NCBI GenBank assembly: GCA_003427395.1
Contig: BFEA01000109.1
Span: 3,000,394 to 3,031,068 of the forward strand
DNA from: Chara braunii
Lineage: Eukaryota > Streptophyta > Charophyceae > Charales > Characeae
Length of the DNA: 30,675 nucleotides
Direction of reading: 5' to 3'
The position numbers and the translations under genes are program-made. Positions 21,380 to 30,675 of this stretch are shown here, piece by piece (position 1 is the stretch's first letter; the number at the start of each line of letters is the position of its first letter). Under the pieces are notes generated by a model. It had not been told where the DNA came from. It saw nothing but the letters and a program-made list of their open reading frames with translations, and searched no databases.

Positions 21380-21860
21380 ATTTGACTTGAACGTGATTGC
21401 GGTCAGATGCATGCAACATAAGCTGCAATCTACGTCGGATACATCGATGAAAGTGCTAACATGATTATGCTCTCAAACAAGAAACGCCTATTATTAAAAA
21501 AAAAAACAACGAAGAAATGCCTATTACAACGCGAGTACCCTTCGTACGATCGAATCATCTAAAATCTGGCGGGATGCCAAAATCACCTTCTGGCGTGATG
21601 AGGCCAACAATAGGTAGCGTGACAGGCATGTGTTTGAAATTGGCGTGTTGTAATTAAAACAATAAAGTTAGTAATTTCCTATACTTTTTGTCATTTGTAC
21701 ATGTGGAGAGCACTGCAGCGAGGCCCTATGTGTTCTCGTTCTTTCTTTGTTTCCCTATTTCGTGACAATCCTTTTCCACCCGCCAAGTGGCGGGCCTTAC
21801 AAGTTATTTTTTCGTGTAGCTCTTTTTGTTTCTTTCCTTTTTTCATCCGTTTTTCAAGCC
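21380..21860. other. Intergenic; T-rich, no gene recognised
   Basis: Contains an A run near 21497-21508 and, from 21660, pyrimidine-rich sequence leading into the U6 fragment. ORFs of 65-79 codons overlap in both strands and are not convincing. Confidence 0.4.
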
Positions 21861-21861
21861 C

Positions 21862-21917
21862 GTACTTTTCCCGATTTATGCGTATCATCCTTGCACAGGG
21901 GCCATGCTAATCTTCTC
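21862..21917 (-). pseudogene. 5'-truncated U6 snRNA fragment
   Basis: On the minus strand this reads GAGAAGATTAGCATGGCCCC, then TGTGCAAGGATGATACGCAT and AAATCGGGAAAAGTAC. This matches plant U6 from the second half of the ACAGAGA box through the AGC triad and internal stem-loop to the start of the 3' tail, with only a few substitutions. The 5' third (stem-loop and ACA of the box) is absent, and there is no terminal T run; instead the following minus-strand sequence is A-rich. Loss of the 5' end and an A-rich 3' flank suggest a reverse-transcribed copy and not a gene. Confidence 0.8.
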
Positions 21918-21919
21918 AA

Positions 21920-23040
21920 GGGATGTGTTTTCACCTGTCGCCCACCCATCCATTGCACCTCGTGGGCTGGCGACTCTAATTTTTAGGTCCACCGGTCCTT
22001 TTCCCCAAAGCTCTACCGCCCCTCTGCCGAAGGGCCCAGAGCAGGGTGCAGTTCACTGCAATAGCAGGGCAGTGCGTGGGTGTGATCTGGTGGAATACAA
22101 AATGCAATCCCCCCCCCCTCACGCCAAAAAAAAAACAAGGATGAAACCGCAGGTAGTCAGCAAAGAGAGAACCACCTCGAATTGCGCCTCCTACAACCTA
22201 CCCAGGGCTGATCCTCCATATGGGCTGCGTTCCCGCGCCCTCGTCAATTTGTCAGAGGTCCGGTACCGACACTGTCTATTGTGGAGTTCCCCGTCGTTTC
22301 CGCGTCGAAAAACGAAGAGAGAAAAAGCGCAGCACGGTACTGTTGCTGTAGCTTCCTGACCGCATGCGCAGCAGGGCAAAGTAGGCTTGCTGCGGAAGGC
22401 ATAATCTGCCTGGAACGTTTTGCAGGCGTCGACAGGCAGGAGGTGCAGTGGGGGGGCAGGTATCTGGAGGGATGCGCACTCGTATTCGCGTACTGTAGGT
22501 CGCGTAGGTCGCGCAGGTCGCGCGGCACTGGCAGGCTGGCCGTGTTGTTTACGGAACGGGAATGTGTCGGGCATGGGAACGAAGTGAAACACTCTTACTC
22601 TCACTCTTATTCTACAACACAGCAGGAAGGAGTGAAATAATTGCAACCAAACGAAATATTTTGGAAATGGTAACGCGGACGATGTACTTCCCGCGGACTA
22701 CACGAAGAGAATCTCTTTCCTCGGAGATGCTCAAGCGTGGAACACGGTTTCTGTGGTTTAGGGCAAGAGGGAGGCGGTTTATCAAGTTATTTTCCAACTT
22801 CCCACAGAACGGCGGGGATGATGCCGGTAACGAATGACAAGGCATACATACCACCACTACAGTGGCACTTTCCATAATGCACCAGACTGCAATTACGACC
22901 CGGTGTGGACGAATCTGACCGCAATCACGTCCAGAGCTTTTTAGTAGAAAAAGTCCTAGTTGTGAGTATACTCTGACGCTTATCAAGTGACAAATGAACA
23001 GGGAGCTAATATCAGCTGGTTCAGCACAAGCTTATAAATA
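21920..23040. other. GC-rich stretch with no supported gene
   Basis: ORFs on both strands overlap (22191-22646 minus, 22281-22640 plus and others) and none looks like a known protein. A 9-bp triplet repeat, GGTCGCGYA, occurs at about 22498-22524. Composition rises in GC compared with the region before 21600, so this may be the start of gene-rich DNA. Confidence 0.4.
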
Positions 23041-23042
23041 CC

Positions 23043-23072
<30 letters not shown>
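23043..23072 (+). repeat. AAT microsatellite
   Basis: Ten uninterrupted AAT units. Confidence 0.95.
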
Positions 23073-23073
<1 letters not shown>

Positions 23074-23112
23074 TTACGGTGCTTTAGTCCGTCTGGGAGT
23101 CTGTCCTCCATC

Positions 23113-23136
23113 TGACGTCACTCTCCTTTTCGCGCC
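23113..23136 (+). promoter_or_regulatory. TGACGTCA palindrome and TTTTCGCGCC motif
   Basis: TGACGTCA (23113-23120) is the C-box/CRE palindrome bound by plant bZIP factors. TTTTCGCGCC (about 23127-23136) matches the E2F consensus. The two lie 6 bp apart. No gene start is identified downstream within reach, so the assignment is tentative. Confidence 0.3.
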
Positions 23137-23149
23137 TGTCGGTCGTCCA

Positions 23150-23790
23150 TAACAGAAGGAAAGTGTTGACAAGTTGGGCAGAAAGGGAGAAAGGGGGGTC
23201 CACTTCACAAGAGAGAGGGGGTTACAACGAGCAGGCAGGGGTGTGGGGAGATTGAATCGATGTGGCGCTGCTGCGTTTGTGGTATTTTTTTGTCGTTAGT
23301 ATGTGGAGCGAACTGCGGAGCGTAGGTGAAGAAAGAGAGTAAGAGGGAGGAAGTTCGTGTGAGAGTGGATTGTTGGTGTTTGCCGCGTTTGCTTCTCCTC
23401 GTCGTTTGATCGCCATAGCCGTTAGCTTGGGCTCATCGAGGTGAAGCTCTCTCGTGGGCGGAGTTTCAACCATCGTCGTGTCTCTCTCGCAGTGGGCATC
23501 GTCATCAGAACAGACGGAGGCTTCTTCTTTTTCTTCTTCAGCCCAGCGCAGGGGATGGCTGGAACTGACTCAACGGCATCATGTGCTGAGAGGTGTCTAC
23601 AGAGGCAGACACTCACGCTGGCACGTGAAGGAGGTCAGGAGGGGACTTGTAACATTTTCCAGCCCGATCAGCTTCGGCGCGCTGCGAAGAGAGGAAGCGA
23701 ATAGTGCCCGCCTGGATAGCGGCAGTCCCTCAATTATTGAATAACGCCGCCTGGGACTCGCGTACTAAGAGACTCACAATGGCAAAAAGT
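23150..23790. other. No supported gene
   Basis: Mixed-composition sequence with overlapping ORFs of 60-96 codons on both strands (for example 23441-23704 and 23454-23744). It leads into the polypyrimidine tract. It could hold a promoter or non-coding exon, but nothing in the sequence establishes this. Confidence 0.35.
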
Positions 23791-23799
23791 AACTATCTT

Positions 23800-25915
23800 C
23801 CTCCCTCCTATGGAATCCGTCTGTCTTTGTCTTCGCTCCTCCCTCAACCTGAATCCCTCCATTACGTTCCATCTCCCTCACCCATCCCCCTCTCCCATCT
23901 CCGTCTCCCCTCTCCCTCTCCCCCTCCTCTGTCCCTCTCCCATCTCCCACCTGCCTCTCTCATCTTCCTTTTACCTGTCTCTTATCTCCCTATCCCCATC
24001 TCCCTCTCATCCCCCTCTCATCTCTCTGCCATCTCCCGATCTCCCTCTGCCGTCATCCTCTTCCCCCCTCCGCTTTCCTTCTCCCACCTCTCTCTCTCCC
24101 ATCTCCCTCTACCGCTTCGTCTCCCCGAAAGCAAGATCATCGTGCACCGAATTACAGGCCAGGCGTTGCTCGGATTCTTCCTTCTTCTGCTTCTTCCCTC
24201 CTCCTTCTCCTCCTTCTCCTCCTTCTCCTCCTTCTCTCCTCGCTGCTCGCCGCTTCTTCGTCCTTCGGACTCCTCCTCGTTCTCCTCTTTCTCCTCTTTC
24301 TCCTCGTTCTCCTCTTTCTCCTCTTTCTCCTCTTTCTCCTCTCTTTTGCTCTCCTCTGTTCTTCTCTCCTCGCTGTTCGCCGCTTCTTCGTCCTTTGGAC
24401 TCCTTAACCCCGTCGTCTGGCCGCAACGCATTCTCATTCTTCTCGTCTGCTTCATCCTTTGTGTGTTCCGCCTCTTCCTCTGGCGCTCTCATGGCCGTTC
24501 TCTTTCTTGTCAGTTGCCCATCTTCTTCGTCTTCCTCTTTGTTTTACTGCCCGCTGTCCTGCTCTTGGCTGCTGCTTCGCCTGTCGTCAGGATCGCTTAT
24601 CCTCCGTCTGCGCCTCCTTCTGTGCTGCTGGCTCTCCTCCCTCTCTGTCTCTCCTTCTTCTTGACCTCCTCTCCTCCTTCCGGTCTCTTCGCTTCGTCCC
24701 TCCTCCGTAGTCTCCGTCTCCTATCTTGTCGTCTCTTCTGCCTTTTCTTTTTCCTTTTTTCGTTTGGAAAAAAAGAGGAATTATTGTATTCTGTGCATGT
24801 TTGTTGCATTTGGAATCGAACTCGGGTCTGTATTTCTGTCCATGAACTCTTCTGCTTTTTTTTTTTTTTTTTTTCTGCTTTTCGTCTCTCCTCCCTTGTC
24901 TTTCTTTTGCGTGGCTGTTCACCATTTTGTCCAAATCCCCTTTTCGTCTGCGCCTCTCTTCGTCGTTTGCCCTCGCATGCTTGTCTCTCTCTCCACCTTG
25001 TCTTGTTGTTTCTTGTCTCCTTCGGTTGTCGCCTCTGTGTCTACCCTTTCTGCTTCGTTTCACTTTGTCCTGTGCTCTGTCTGGCCTTCGCCCTCTCCCC
25101 GCTGGGCTGCCATATTTCCCTCTTCTCTCGCTTCTCTTCGTCGTGCCGTCTTGTAATCCCCCTTGCCGTCACTCCGCTCTCTTTTCGACTGTTTCTCTGC
25201 GAATGTTCTCTCTCTGTGCTCTCACCGTTCCTCAACTCCCGCTTGCCCGCAATGACAGCACCTCGTTCACTCGAAATCTGTCATTCCAGCTCCCATGAGC
25301 GTCTTGCTCTCCGTCTATCCGTCTCTCTGTCTCTTCGTCTCGCTCCCCGCCGTCTCTCCCTCGCCGTCTGTGTCTACGTCTCCCTCCCGCTCTCCTTCTC
25401 TCACCCTATTCTCCCCTCTCCCCCCCTCCCCCTCTCCCCGTTTCTACTGCTCTTCCAGTCCCGTACTCTCCCTCTCCCCCTTCTCCCCTTCCCACTCTTC
25501 CCTCCCTCCCTCCCTCTCCCTCTCTCATTCTCCCCCGCTTCCTCTCTCCCTTTCTTTTTATTTCTCTCTCCCTCGCTCCCTCCCTGGCTCCCTCTCCCTC
25601 CCTCTCCTCCCGTCCCTGCTTTCCATCTCCCTCCCTCTTCTTCTCTCTCCCTATCTCCCTCTCCCTCCTTTCTAACTCCCTCTCCCTCCCTTTCTCCCTC
25701 TCCCTCCCTCTCTCCCTCTCTCCCTCTCCCTCCCTCTCTCCCTCGCTCTTCCTCCTTTCTCTCCCCCGCTCGCCCTCCCTTTCTCCCTCCTCTCGCTTTC
25801 CCTCCCTCCCTCACCCTTTTCCTCTTTCCTCCCTATCCTATCCTCTTCCTCCCTCCCTCCCTTCCTCGCTCTCCCTCCCTCCCTCCCTCCCTCCCTCCCT
25901 CCCTCCCCTTTTTTC
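23800..25915 (+). repeat. ~2.1-kb pyrimidine-biased tract, densest at 25400-25915
   Basis: The + strand is dominated by C and T for over 2 kb. It comprises CTCC/CATCTCCC repeats (23850-24120), CTCCTT and CTCTTT runs (24190-24350), mixed CT-rich sequence (24400-25250), a 19-T run (24856-24874), and near-pure CCCT/CTCC repeats at 25400-25915 ending in about ten CCCT units (25868-25908). A 44-bp segment containing GCCGCTTCTTCGTCCTT is repeated at 24231-24274 and 24361-24404 with two mismatches. A 747-codon ORF (23704-25947) covers the tract, but its Ser/Pro/Leu/Phe-only composition simply reflects the repeat; I do not call it a gene. Confidence 0.85.
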
Positions 25916-25955
25916 ACAAGTTCACCAAGCTTGTACAAGACGTATGACATCGACT

Positions 25956-26109
25956 GCATATTCTTCCACGTGGAACGCAGGGGTTTGCCTCACCTGCTTG
26001 ACAAGGCAGCATATTCTTCCACGTGGAACTCAGGTGTTTGCCTCACCTGCCTCACCTGCTTGACAACTGTAACACCATCAGAGAGAATATGCTGGTCGAC
26101 TGCATATTC
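25956..26109 (+). promoter_or_regulatory. Duplicated G-box palindrome upstream of the gene
   Basis: The 12-bp palindrome TTCCACGTGGAA, with the plant G-box CACGTG at its centre, occurs at 25964-25975 and 26017-26028, exactly 53 bp apart (about five helical turns). It sits in a direct repeat of about 49 bp (25956-26004 and 26009-26066). The second unit has an extra 9-bp CCTCACCTG. Both units end with CACCTGCTTGACAA. A third partial copy, TCGACTGCATATTC, is at 26096-26109 and matches 25950-25963. G-boxes bind bZIP and bHLH factors. The position, 320-380 bp before the ATG of the only credible gene, fits a promoter, though no TATA box is evident between it and the ATG. Confidence 0.55.
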
Positions 26110-26345
26110 AGACCACGGGAAGGTTAGCGCGAAAGGCAGCATGGTAGTTTATTATCGCTTTTTCTCCTCGTTTTCATTTTCGGCTTTGAGGATATGGTGG
26201 CGGCGCGTCATCCACAGCGAAAGAGGTGGTAATGGGGAAAGAGCATCACCTCATTTACACCTCCGAGGTCCAGACCGTTAAACACCACCTCCGCCGTGCG
26301 GGGAATAATCAATTATAGCAGTTTGGTTACGCAACGGCGTCGGTT

Positions 26346-29300
26346 ATGGCTATGGCTTTATCTCCTTCCTCAATTACCTTCGATAATAGAAGATACCCCC
26401 TCCAGTCTCTGGTCGTCGGCGCTGTCGAAGGGGGGGATGTCCTGCCTTCTGCAGTCTTGCTATCAGCAGCAGCAGCAGCAGCAGGAGGAGGAGGCGCGGA
26501 GCGGGGGCGGCGCTCGCGTCTTCTCTGCGCGGCGACGGCGGACCAGTTTACGCGCGCGCACTCGGTTTGGTTTGCCGCGCCCGGGGGCGTCGTTAACCAG
26601 CGCCTGCGTGTCTCATATCATGCCCCACTCCATTGTCAGCTGTTCTTCCTGCCTTCGTTGCGCTTCCCGCGCAAACGACAGCCTTTGTTGCTGTTAAAGG
26701 ATTGGGGTTGGGATGGTTCCAGAGGGGGGGAGAAGGGGGGGGTGGGCAGGCTTGCTGCGATCTCTCCTAGCGGAGAGAACCGCGCTTCGGGCGGCGGTGG
26801 ATCCGCGGAATCAGGAGCAAAGAGTGTTGGGAGAAGAGGCGGGGGTACAGGTGGCGGCAAAGGAGATGAAGCAGAGCATTGCTCGACGAGAGATGGGGAT
26901 GGGAGAAAAGAAGGACAAGGAGGAGGAGGAGGAGGATGGGCCGACGGAGGAGCAGACCTCCAAGGAGGAGGAGGAGGAGGAGGAGGAGGACTACATGGAC
27001 TCCGAAGTCAGGGGTTCACACTTGCTGCTGCTTGGTCAGCCGTCGTTGATGCAGACCGTGCGGATGTGCGCCACGTTGCAAACGAGGCTGAGCGGACGGA
27101 GACCAGACAGGCGTCGCGGATCTATCATACATCGTCGTCTCCGAGTGAAAAACAGAAAGAGCGGGAGGGAGGAGATGAGTCGATGCGCGCCGTCCTCTCT
27201 ACCACCGTCGATCCGACGATCGTCACGTGGAGCGATCGGCAACTTAACGTCACAGCCAAGTCATCGTCGGCTGAGCTAGGGCGATTGGCGGAATTAGCCG
27301 CACAATCATCACATGCAGCAGGAGCAGGAGCAGGAGCAGCTGGAGGTGGCGGAGGAGGAGGAGGAGGAGGAGGAGGAGGAGGAGGAGTAGGGGAGGGAGA
27401 GGCCATTCTCCATGGTCAATTCTCGACCGGACGTCCGTCCACCGCAGATCTCTCTGGCACAGAATCTCCTTCCTCCTCGTTCAAGTGTCGATCGCGTCAA
27501 TCGCGATCCCGACGCGACGTGTGGAGGCCGCCAGCTCAGCGGCAGCAACAGCGGCGGCGCCGCGATACCGGCGAGTCTCGCGGGAGCAGCTCAAGTCTTC
27601 GTTACCCGACAGCTCAGCAGACGCAGGACCTGGACCGGCGGAGTTTCGTCGGAGGAGGGATAGTTATTCACACGTTGGGCGATTCACACGCTTCGAATCT
27701 TCGCCTGCAAGCAACTCCTTCTCTTCCACCTCCACCTCTTCATCCTCCTCCTCCTCCTTTTGGTCCTCGTCCTCTTCCTGGGAGTATACGCAAGATGGGC
27801 ACCATCGAACGGCCATTAGCAGCCATTGCATCGCCACCTAGGACACGGGGAATCTTTGGGAGAAAGGGTGATGCTGCCAGCCGCGCGCTGTCCCGAGCGT
27901 CAGCGAATGGAGGAGAATCATTGTCTCCCGATGGTGGTCCCCACCTTACCCCATCTCCGGATTTAGTGAGTCGCGATGGACCTGTGGACCGGGATCGGGA
28001 GATTGCCGACGTCGAGGGGAAACCACAGACGTCTTCTTCTTCCTCCTCCTCCTCTTCCTCGTCGTCGCCCTCGTTGTTGTCCTCCCCCTCCATCTCTTCT
28101 TTTACTGCCTTCTCGTTTCCCTCCTCCTCCTCCTCTCCCAATTTCTCTTCCTCTTCGCCGTTATCTTCGGAGATTGCCAGAGAGAAGGACGCCGACTTGG
28201 CGCGCAGAGGCGGAGCGAAGTGGGACCTGGACATGGCCGAAGGAGGTTATGATGAAGAACAGGATGTCCACGTGGAGGAGGAGCCTATTAGAGTGATCGT
28301 AGGGGGTGCAGGAGATAAGAGAGAGAAGTCTGCGGAAGGAGAAGTGGAAGAGGAGACAAGTATGCTTCCAGATTTTTATGGGATTGGCAACAACTCATTC
28401 GTAGGTGACGGCGGCGAGGCAGAGTTTTTGAAATCTCTCAGCGCTTGGAATCAAGAGGCTGTGGTGTGGGAGAAAGGAGGCGTGGAATTAGGAGCGGTAG
28501 GAGGCATGGGAGTAGGGGTTGGGGGAGGTGGAGGAGAAGCTGTGGCGCATGATGATTGCCGGATCGCAGGTAATCACGTTAAGGACGGAAGAAATGGTAG
28601 ATCCACGTGGCGAGATGATGACTGGGAAGGCCGTGCTGCTGCGTCCGTTGCAGATCCACGTGGCGATTATGGAGAAGGCTACGAGGAGTATGAGACAGAC
28701 GAGAGCTCTTGGAGGGAAGGGGGAGCGGTGCGCGACGACGAGGAGGAGGAGGAGAAAGAGGAGGAGGATATGTCTGTACCCTTCGGTGGCTCTTACGAAC
28801 ATCAAGAAGATAACGGCATCTGTCAAGGGCAAACGGAGGAGCAGGTCGACGATCAGAGGAGATCTCTCAAGATGGAGGAGAAGTTGGCATCATCGTCGGC
28901 TACGAACGATCAAGAAGACAGCTGGCAACTTGAAGGTCTCGGGTATGGCGATAATAGAAATGGAGGTGTAAAGACCAGGAGATGGGAGGTGGAGGAGGAG
29001 GGGGTAATTAGTGGAAAGGGAGAAGGGATAGACGAGGATAGAGCTCGATATATGCCGCAGATAAATGGGACTCGATCGGCTGGAGTCTGGGATGGAAGGG
29101 AAGAAAGGGAGGAGGAGGAAGAAGAGGGAGGTGATGAAGACAACAAAAATCAAGCTTTCGGATATGGCGGAATGCTGGGAGCCGAAGGACGACGAGAGGA
29201 TCTGTTTGTCGGAAGGAACAAGACATGGATGGATTCTTATATCGATCGTAGAGTACAGGAAGATGACCACAAGGAAGGAAAGGAAGAAGCGGAGGAGGAG

Positions 29301-29776
29301 GAGGAGGAGGAGGAGGAGGAGGAGGAGGGGACTCAGATGTCTTCTGTCGATATTCCCGAGGAAGAGGCTCGGAGTGCCGAGTACAAGGGAATGCAGGAGT
29401 GGGAAGAGGGATGGGAGAAATGGAGACAGGAAAGGAGGATCCTAACACGACCTCTGGTTGGGAGCGATCAACTCTATCAGCTGTCGCCACGTGTCAATCT
29501 TCATCGACGATTACCCAATCAGAAAGAAGGCGGGAGTTGGAAAGGCAATCAATCACTTGCGGCAAGCGATCCAAGGGGCGAAATGACAGGGGGAAGTTGG
29601 ATTGGAGGGTCGGCTGATGAAATCGGAGGGGCCTTTGGGACAAGGGGGAATGAGGAGAAACAGCGCTTCTCTACTCCTCATCAGGATCTTCATAGCTACA
29701 GTAGAACGGCTGACGAGCCTCGTTGGTGGGATAGCCAAGGAACGCCACGTCGACAGTCTCGAATTGCCGCCAGATG
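26346..29776 (+). CDS. First coding exon of a large, low-complexity protein, putatively plastid-targeted
   Basis: The open frame runs 1143 codons plus two bases to a splice donor ATG|GTAAGT at 29776/29777; just past it the unspliced frame meets a stop. The start MAMALSPSS is the first ATG. The following ~110 residues are rich in Ala, Ser, Leu and Arg and poor in acidic residues, like a chloroplast transit peptide. The rest is largely disordered. There are Gly-rich segments (about 206-215 and 332-348), a Ser run (about 563-592), a His/Pro-rich loop near 465-475, and Glu runs (about 797-808 and 980-995), each encoded by pure trinucleotide repeats. Acidic sequence dominates from residue 620 onward. 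No globular domain is recognised. The length of the open frame and its in-phase junction with the next exon support a real gene. Some low-complexity stretches could be unrecognised introns, so internal structure needs transcript evidence. Confidence 0.6.
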
Positions 29777-30019
29777 GTAAGTTTCTTTGTGGATAAGATA
29801 ACACCTCTGGATAAGATAAAACCGCCTTCTATTGCTCATCATCTCTCTCTGTGGCAGTGCGTTAGGCGGAATGGTACAATGATTAACATGACAAAATCAC
29901 CCCTCTTTCTCCAAGAAACCGCATCCTTGTCCCTATGCCACCTTTCCCCTTCCCTCCCTTGACGTCTCGCGGCTATATTCCTCTTCCCCCTCACAGGATT
30001 CGGTGGGAGGGCTTGTGTG

Positions 30020-30060
<41 letters not shown>

Positions 30061-30341
30061 GAGGGTGGCAATCACTACGTGAAGAAAGCTGGTGGAGTAG
30101 TGCTGATGAAGAAAGGGTCAATCTTTTTCATCGCGTCCGGGCAGATCGCCGAGGGCGATAGAGACTGCAAAGTTGGCGCTTTTCGAGTGGGTCTCTTTTT
30201 CTTTTTTTTTCTTTTTTTTTTCAATTTCTCTTTCTTTTCTTGGTTTCGTTTTTTTTTTTTTTTTTTTTTTTTGTTGACGTCCTTAGTAACTCAGCTGTCA
30301 TCAACTTTTTGTTTGATACGGTGTCACGTACGTCCGAGCAG
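29777..30341 (+). other. Intron (565 bp, GT-AG, phase 2)
   Basis: The donor GTAAGT is at 29777; the acceptor CGAGCAG ends at 30341. Inside are a (GA)n microsatellite of about 18 units (30022-30058) and long T tracts (30189-30231 and 24 T at 30249-30272), which could serve as the polypyrimidine tract. An earlier AG at 30286 directly follows the T run and is a rival acceptor. It would shift to a frame ending in a stop after about 66 codons, and the resulting peptide looks less protein-like. Confidence 0.6.
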
Positions 30342-30657
30342 GGAAAGTTCAGAGGAGGTGACATCGAACAGCTCCGTATCCCAAGATTTCATGGAGAAAG
30401 TTCAGCCTTTCTCGGAGGATCTGCTGGATTTCATGAAGAGTCGGGGCGGTGTCAGCGATCGCATCCCGATCCCGAGGGAGGTTGACAGAGCAGGAAGGAC
30501 GCCATCACCATCTCGAGTAGCCGGACGTAGCGGCGATGGTTGGAGCACTACCGTTGGATCTCCTCTTCCCAGTCGGGGAGAGAGTGTATCAGGATATTCG
30601 GTATGTCTTATCCATTAACAAACCTTGATTTCGTTTCTGGATAAGTTTGTGGATAAG
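29790..30657. promoter_or_regulatory. Five TGGATAAG motifs near the start of both introns
   Basis: TGGATAAG occurs at 29790-29797 and 29808-29815 just after the first donor, and at 30638-30645 and 30650-30657 after the second donor. Its reverse complement CTTATCCA is at 30607-30614. The GATAAG core is the plant I-box, known from promoters of light-regulated genes; its role inside introns here is unknown. Confidence 0.4.
30342..30600 (+). CDS. Second coding exon; gene continues past the window
   Basis: Joining TG from exon 1 to the first G here completes a Trp codon and opens 86 further codons without a stop, ending at a codon boundary before a donor, TCG|GTATGT (30600/30601). The peptide has a short, folded-looking part, DFMEKVQPFSEDLLDFMKS, followed by RGGVSDRIPIPREVDRAGR and then a Ser/Pro/Gly-rich linker. 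From memory of the family, the FM...P.REV.RAGR...GW pattern is loosely like the FPTxxELxxAGRxDLxxAI...GGW motif ahead of the coiled coil and CBM48 domain in FLO6/PTST2-type plastid proteins, which help start starch granules. The putative transit peptide in exon 1 agrees. The decisive coiled coil and CBM48 would lie beyond the window, so this is a hypothesis at about 0.25. Confidence 0.6.
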
Positions 30658-30675
30658 TCGGCCTATCTATTATAT
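30601..30675 (+). other. Start of a second intron, cut by the window end
   Basis: The donor GTATGT is followed by T-rich sequence with three of the TGGATAAG-type motifs. No acceptor is reached. Confidence 0.5.

Noticed and set aside
25868-25908. Telomere-like CCCT repeat
   Set aside because: The unit is CCCT/CTCC, not the plant CCCTAAA, and it merges with the surrounding CT-rich tract.
23704-25947. 747-codon ORF on the + strand
   Set aside because: Its product is almost only Ser, Pro, Leu and Phe, dictated by the CT-rich repeat. Other frames and the minus strand are also open for long stretches.
27740-28234. Minus-strand acidic ORF inside the large exon
   Set aside because: It is a shadow of the Ser-repeat and Pro-rich coding frame on the other strand.
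30287-30485. Alternative second exon using the AG at 30286
   Set aside because: The acceptor is well placed after the T run, but the resulting frame stops within ~66 codons and gives a less protein-like peptide than the frame from 30342, which also ends at a good donor.

Overview
The window looks like draft nuclear sequence from a green-lineage eukaryote, probably a streptophyte (a charophyte such as Chara would fit, but this is inference only). The reasons are GT-AG introns with long T tracts, a putative plastid-targeted protein, two fragments of a plant-type U6 snRNA, a scaffold gap of 280 N, abundant simple repeats, and very low gene density. Nothing bacterial (operons, Shine-Dalgarno sites) is seen.

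Positions 1-18350 are repeat-derived and hold no convincing protein gene. The main structure is a pair of diverged inverted copies of one long non-coding element. The left copy is on + at about 1-5060 and is cut by the window edge. The right copy is its reverse complement at about 18350-12780. Homology was traced by eye through many anchors. Each copy carries, in the same order, an array of ~123-bp units, an array of ~80-bp units and a well-conserved core of ~135 bp. The left copy is GC-richer; the right copy is AT-rich with many transition differences. Between them (5060-12780) lie a G-rich minisatellite, short hairpins, several small direct repeats, a 198-bp tandem duplication and a U6 snRNA-like sequence.

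Positions 18350-23800 hold a 255-bp tandem duplication with a third copy 2.3 kb away, one orphan ORF of 107 codons, a second, 5'-truncated U6 fragment on the minus strand, an AAT microsatellite and possible promoter motifs. No gene is firmly supported there.

Positions 23800-30675 hold the only credible protein gene. About 2.1 kb of strongly pyrimidine-biased + strand is followed by a ~430-bp putative promoter with two copies of a 12-bp palindrome containing a G-box, 53 bp apart. A 1143-codon first exon (26346-29776) has a transit-peptide-like start and is full of Gly, Ser and Glu runs. A 565-bp intron joins it in phase to a second exon (30342-30600), whose end carries another splice donor, so the gene runs off the window. 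Exon 2 has a weak resemblance to the FPxxxxLxxAGR-type motif of FLO6/PTST2-like starch-initiation proteins; this is only a hypothesis.
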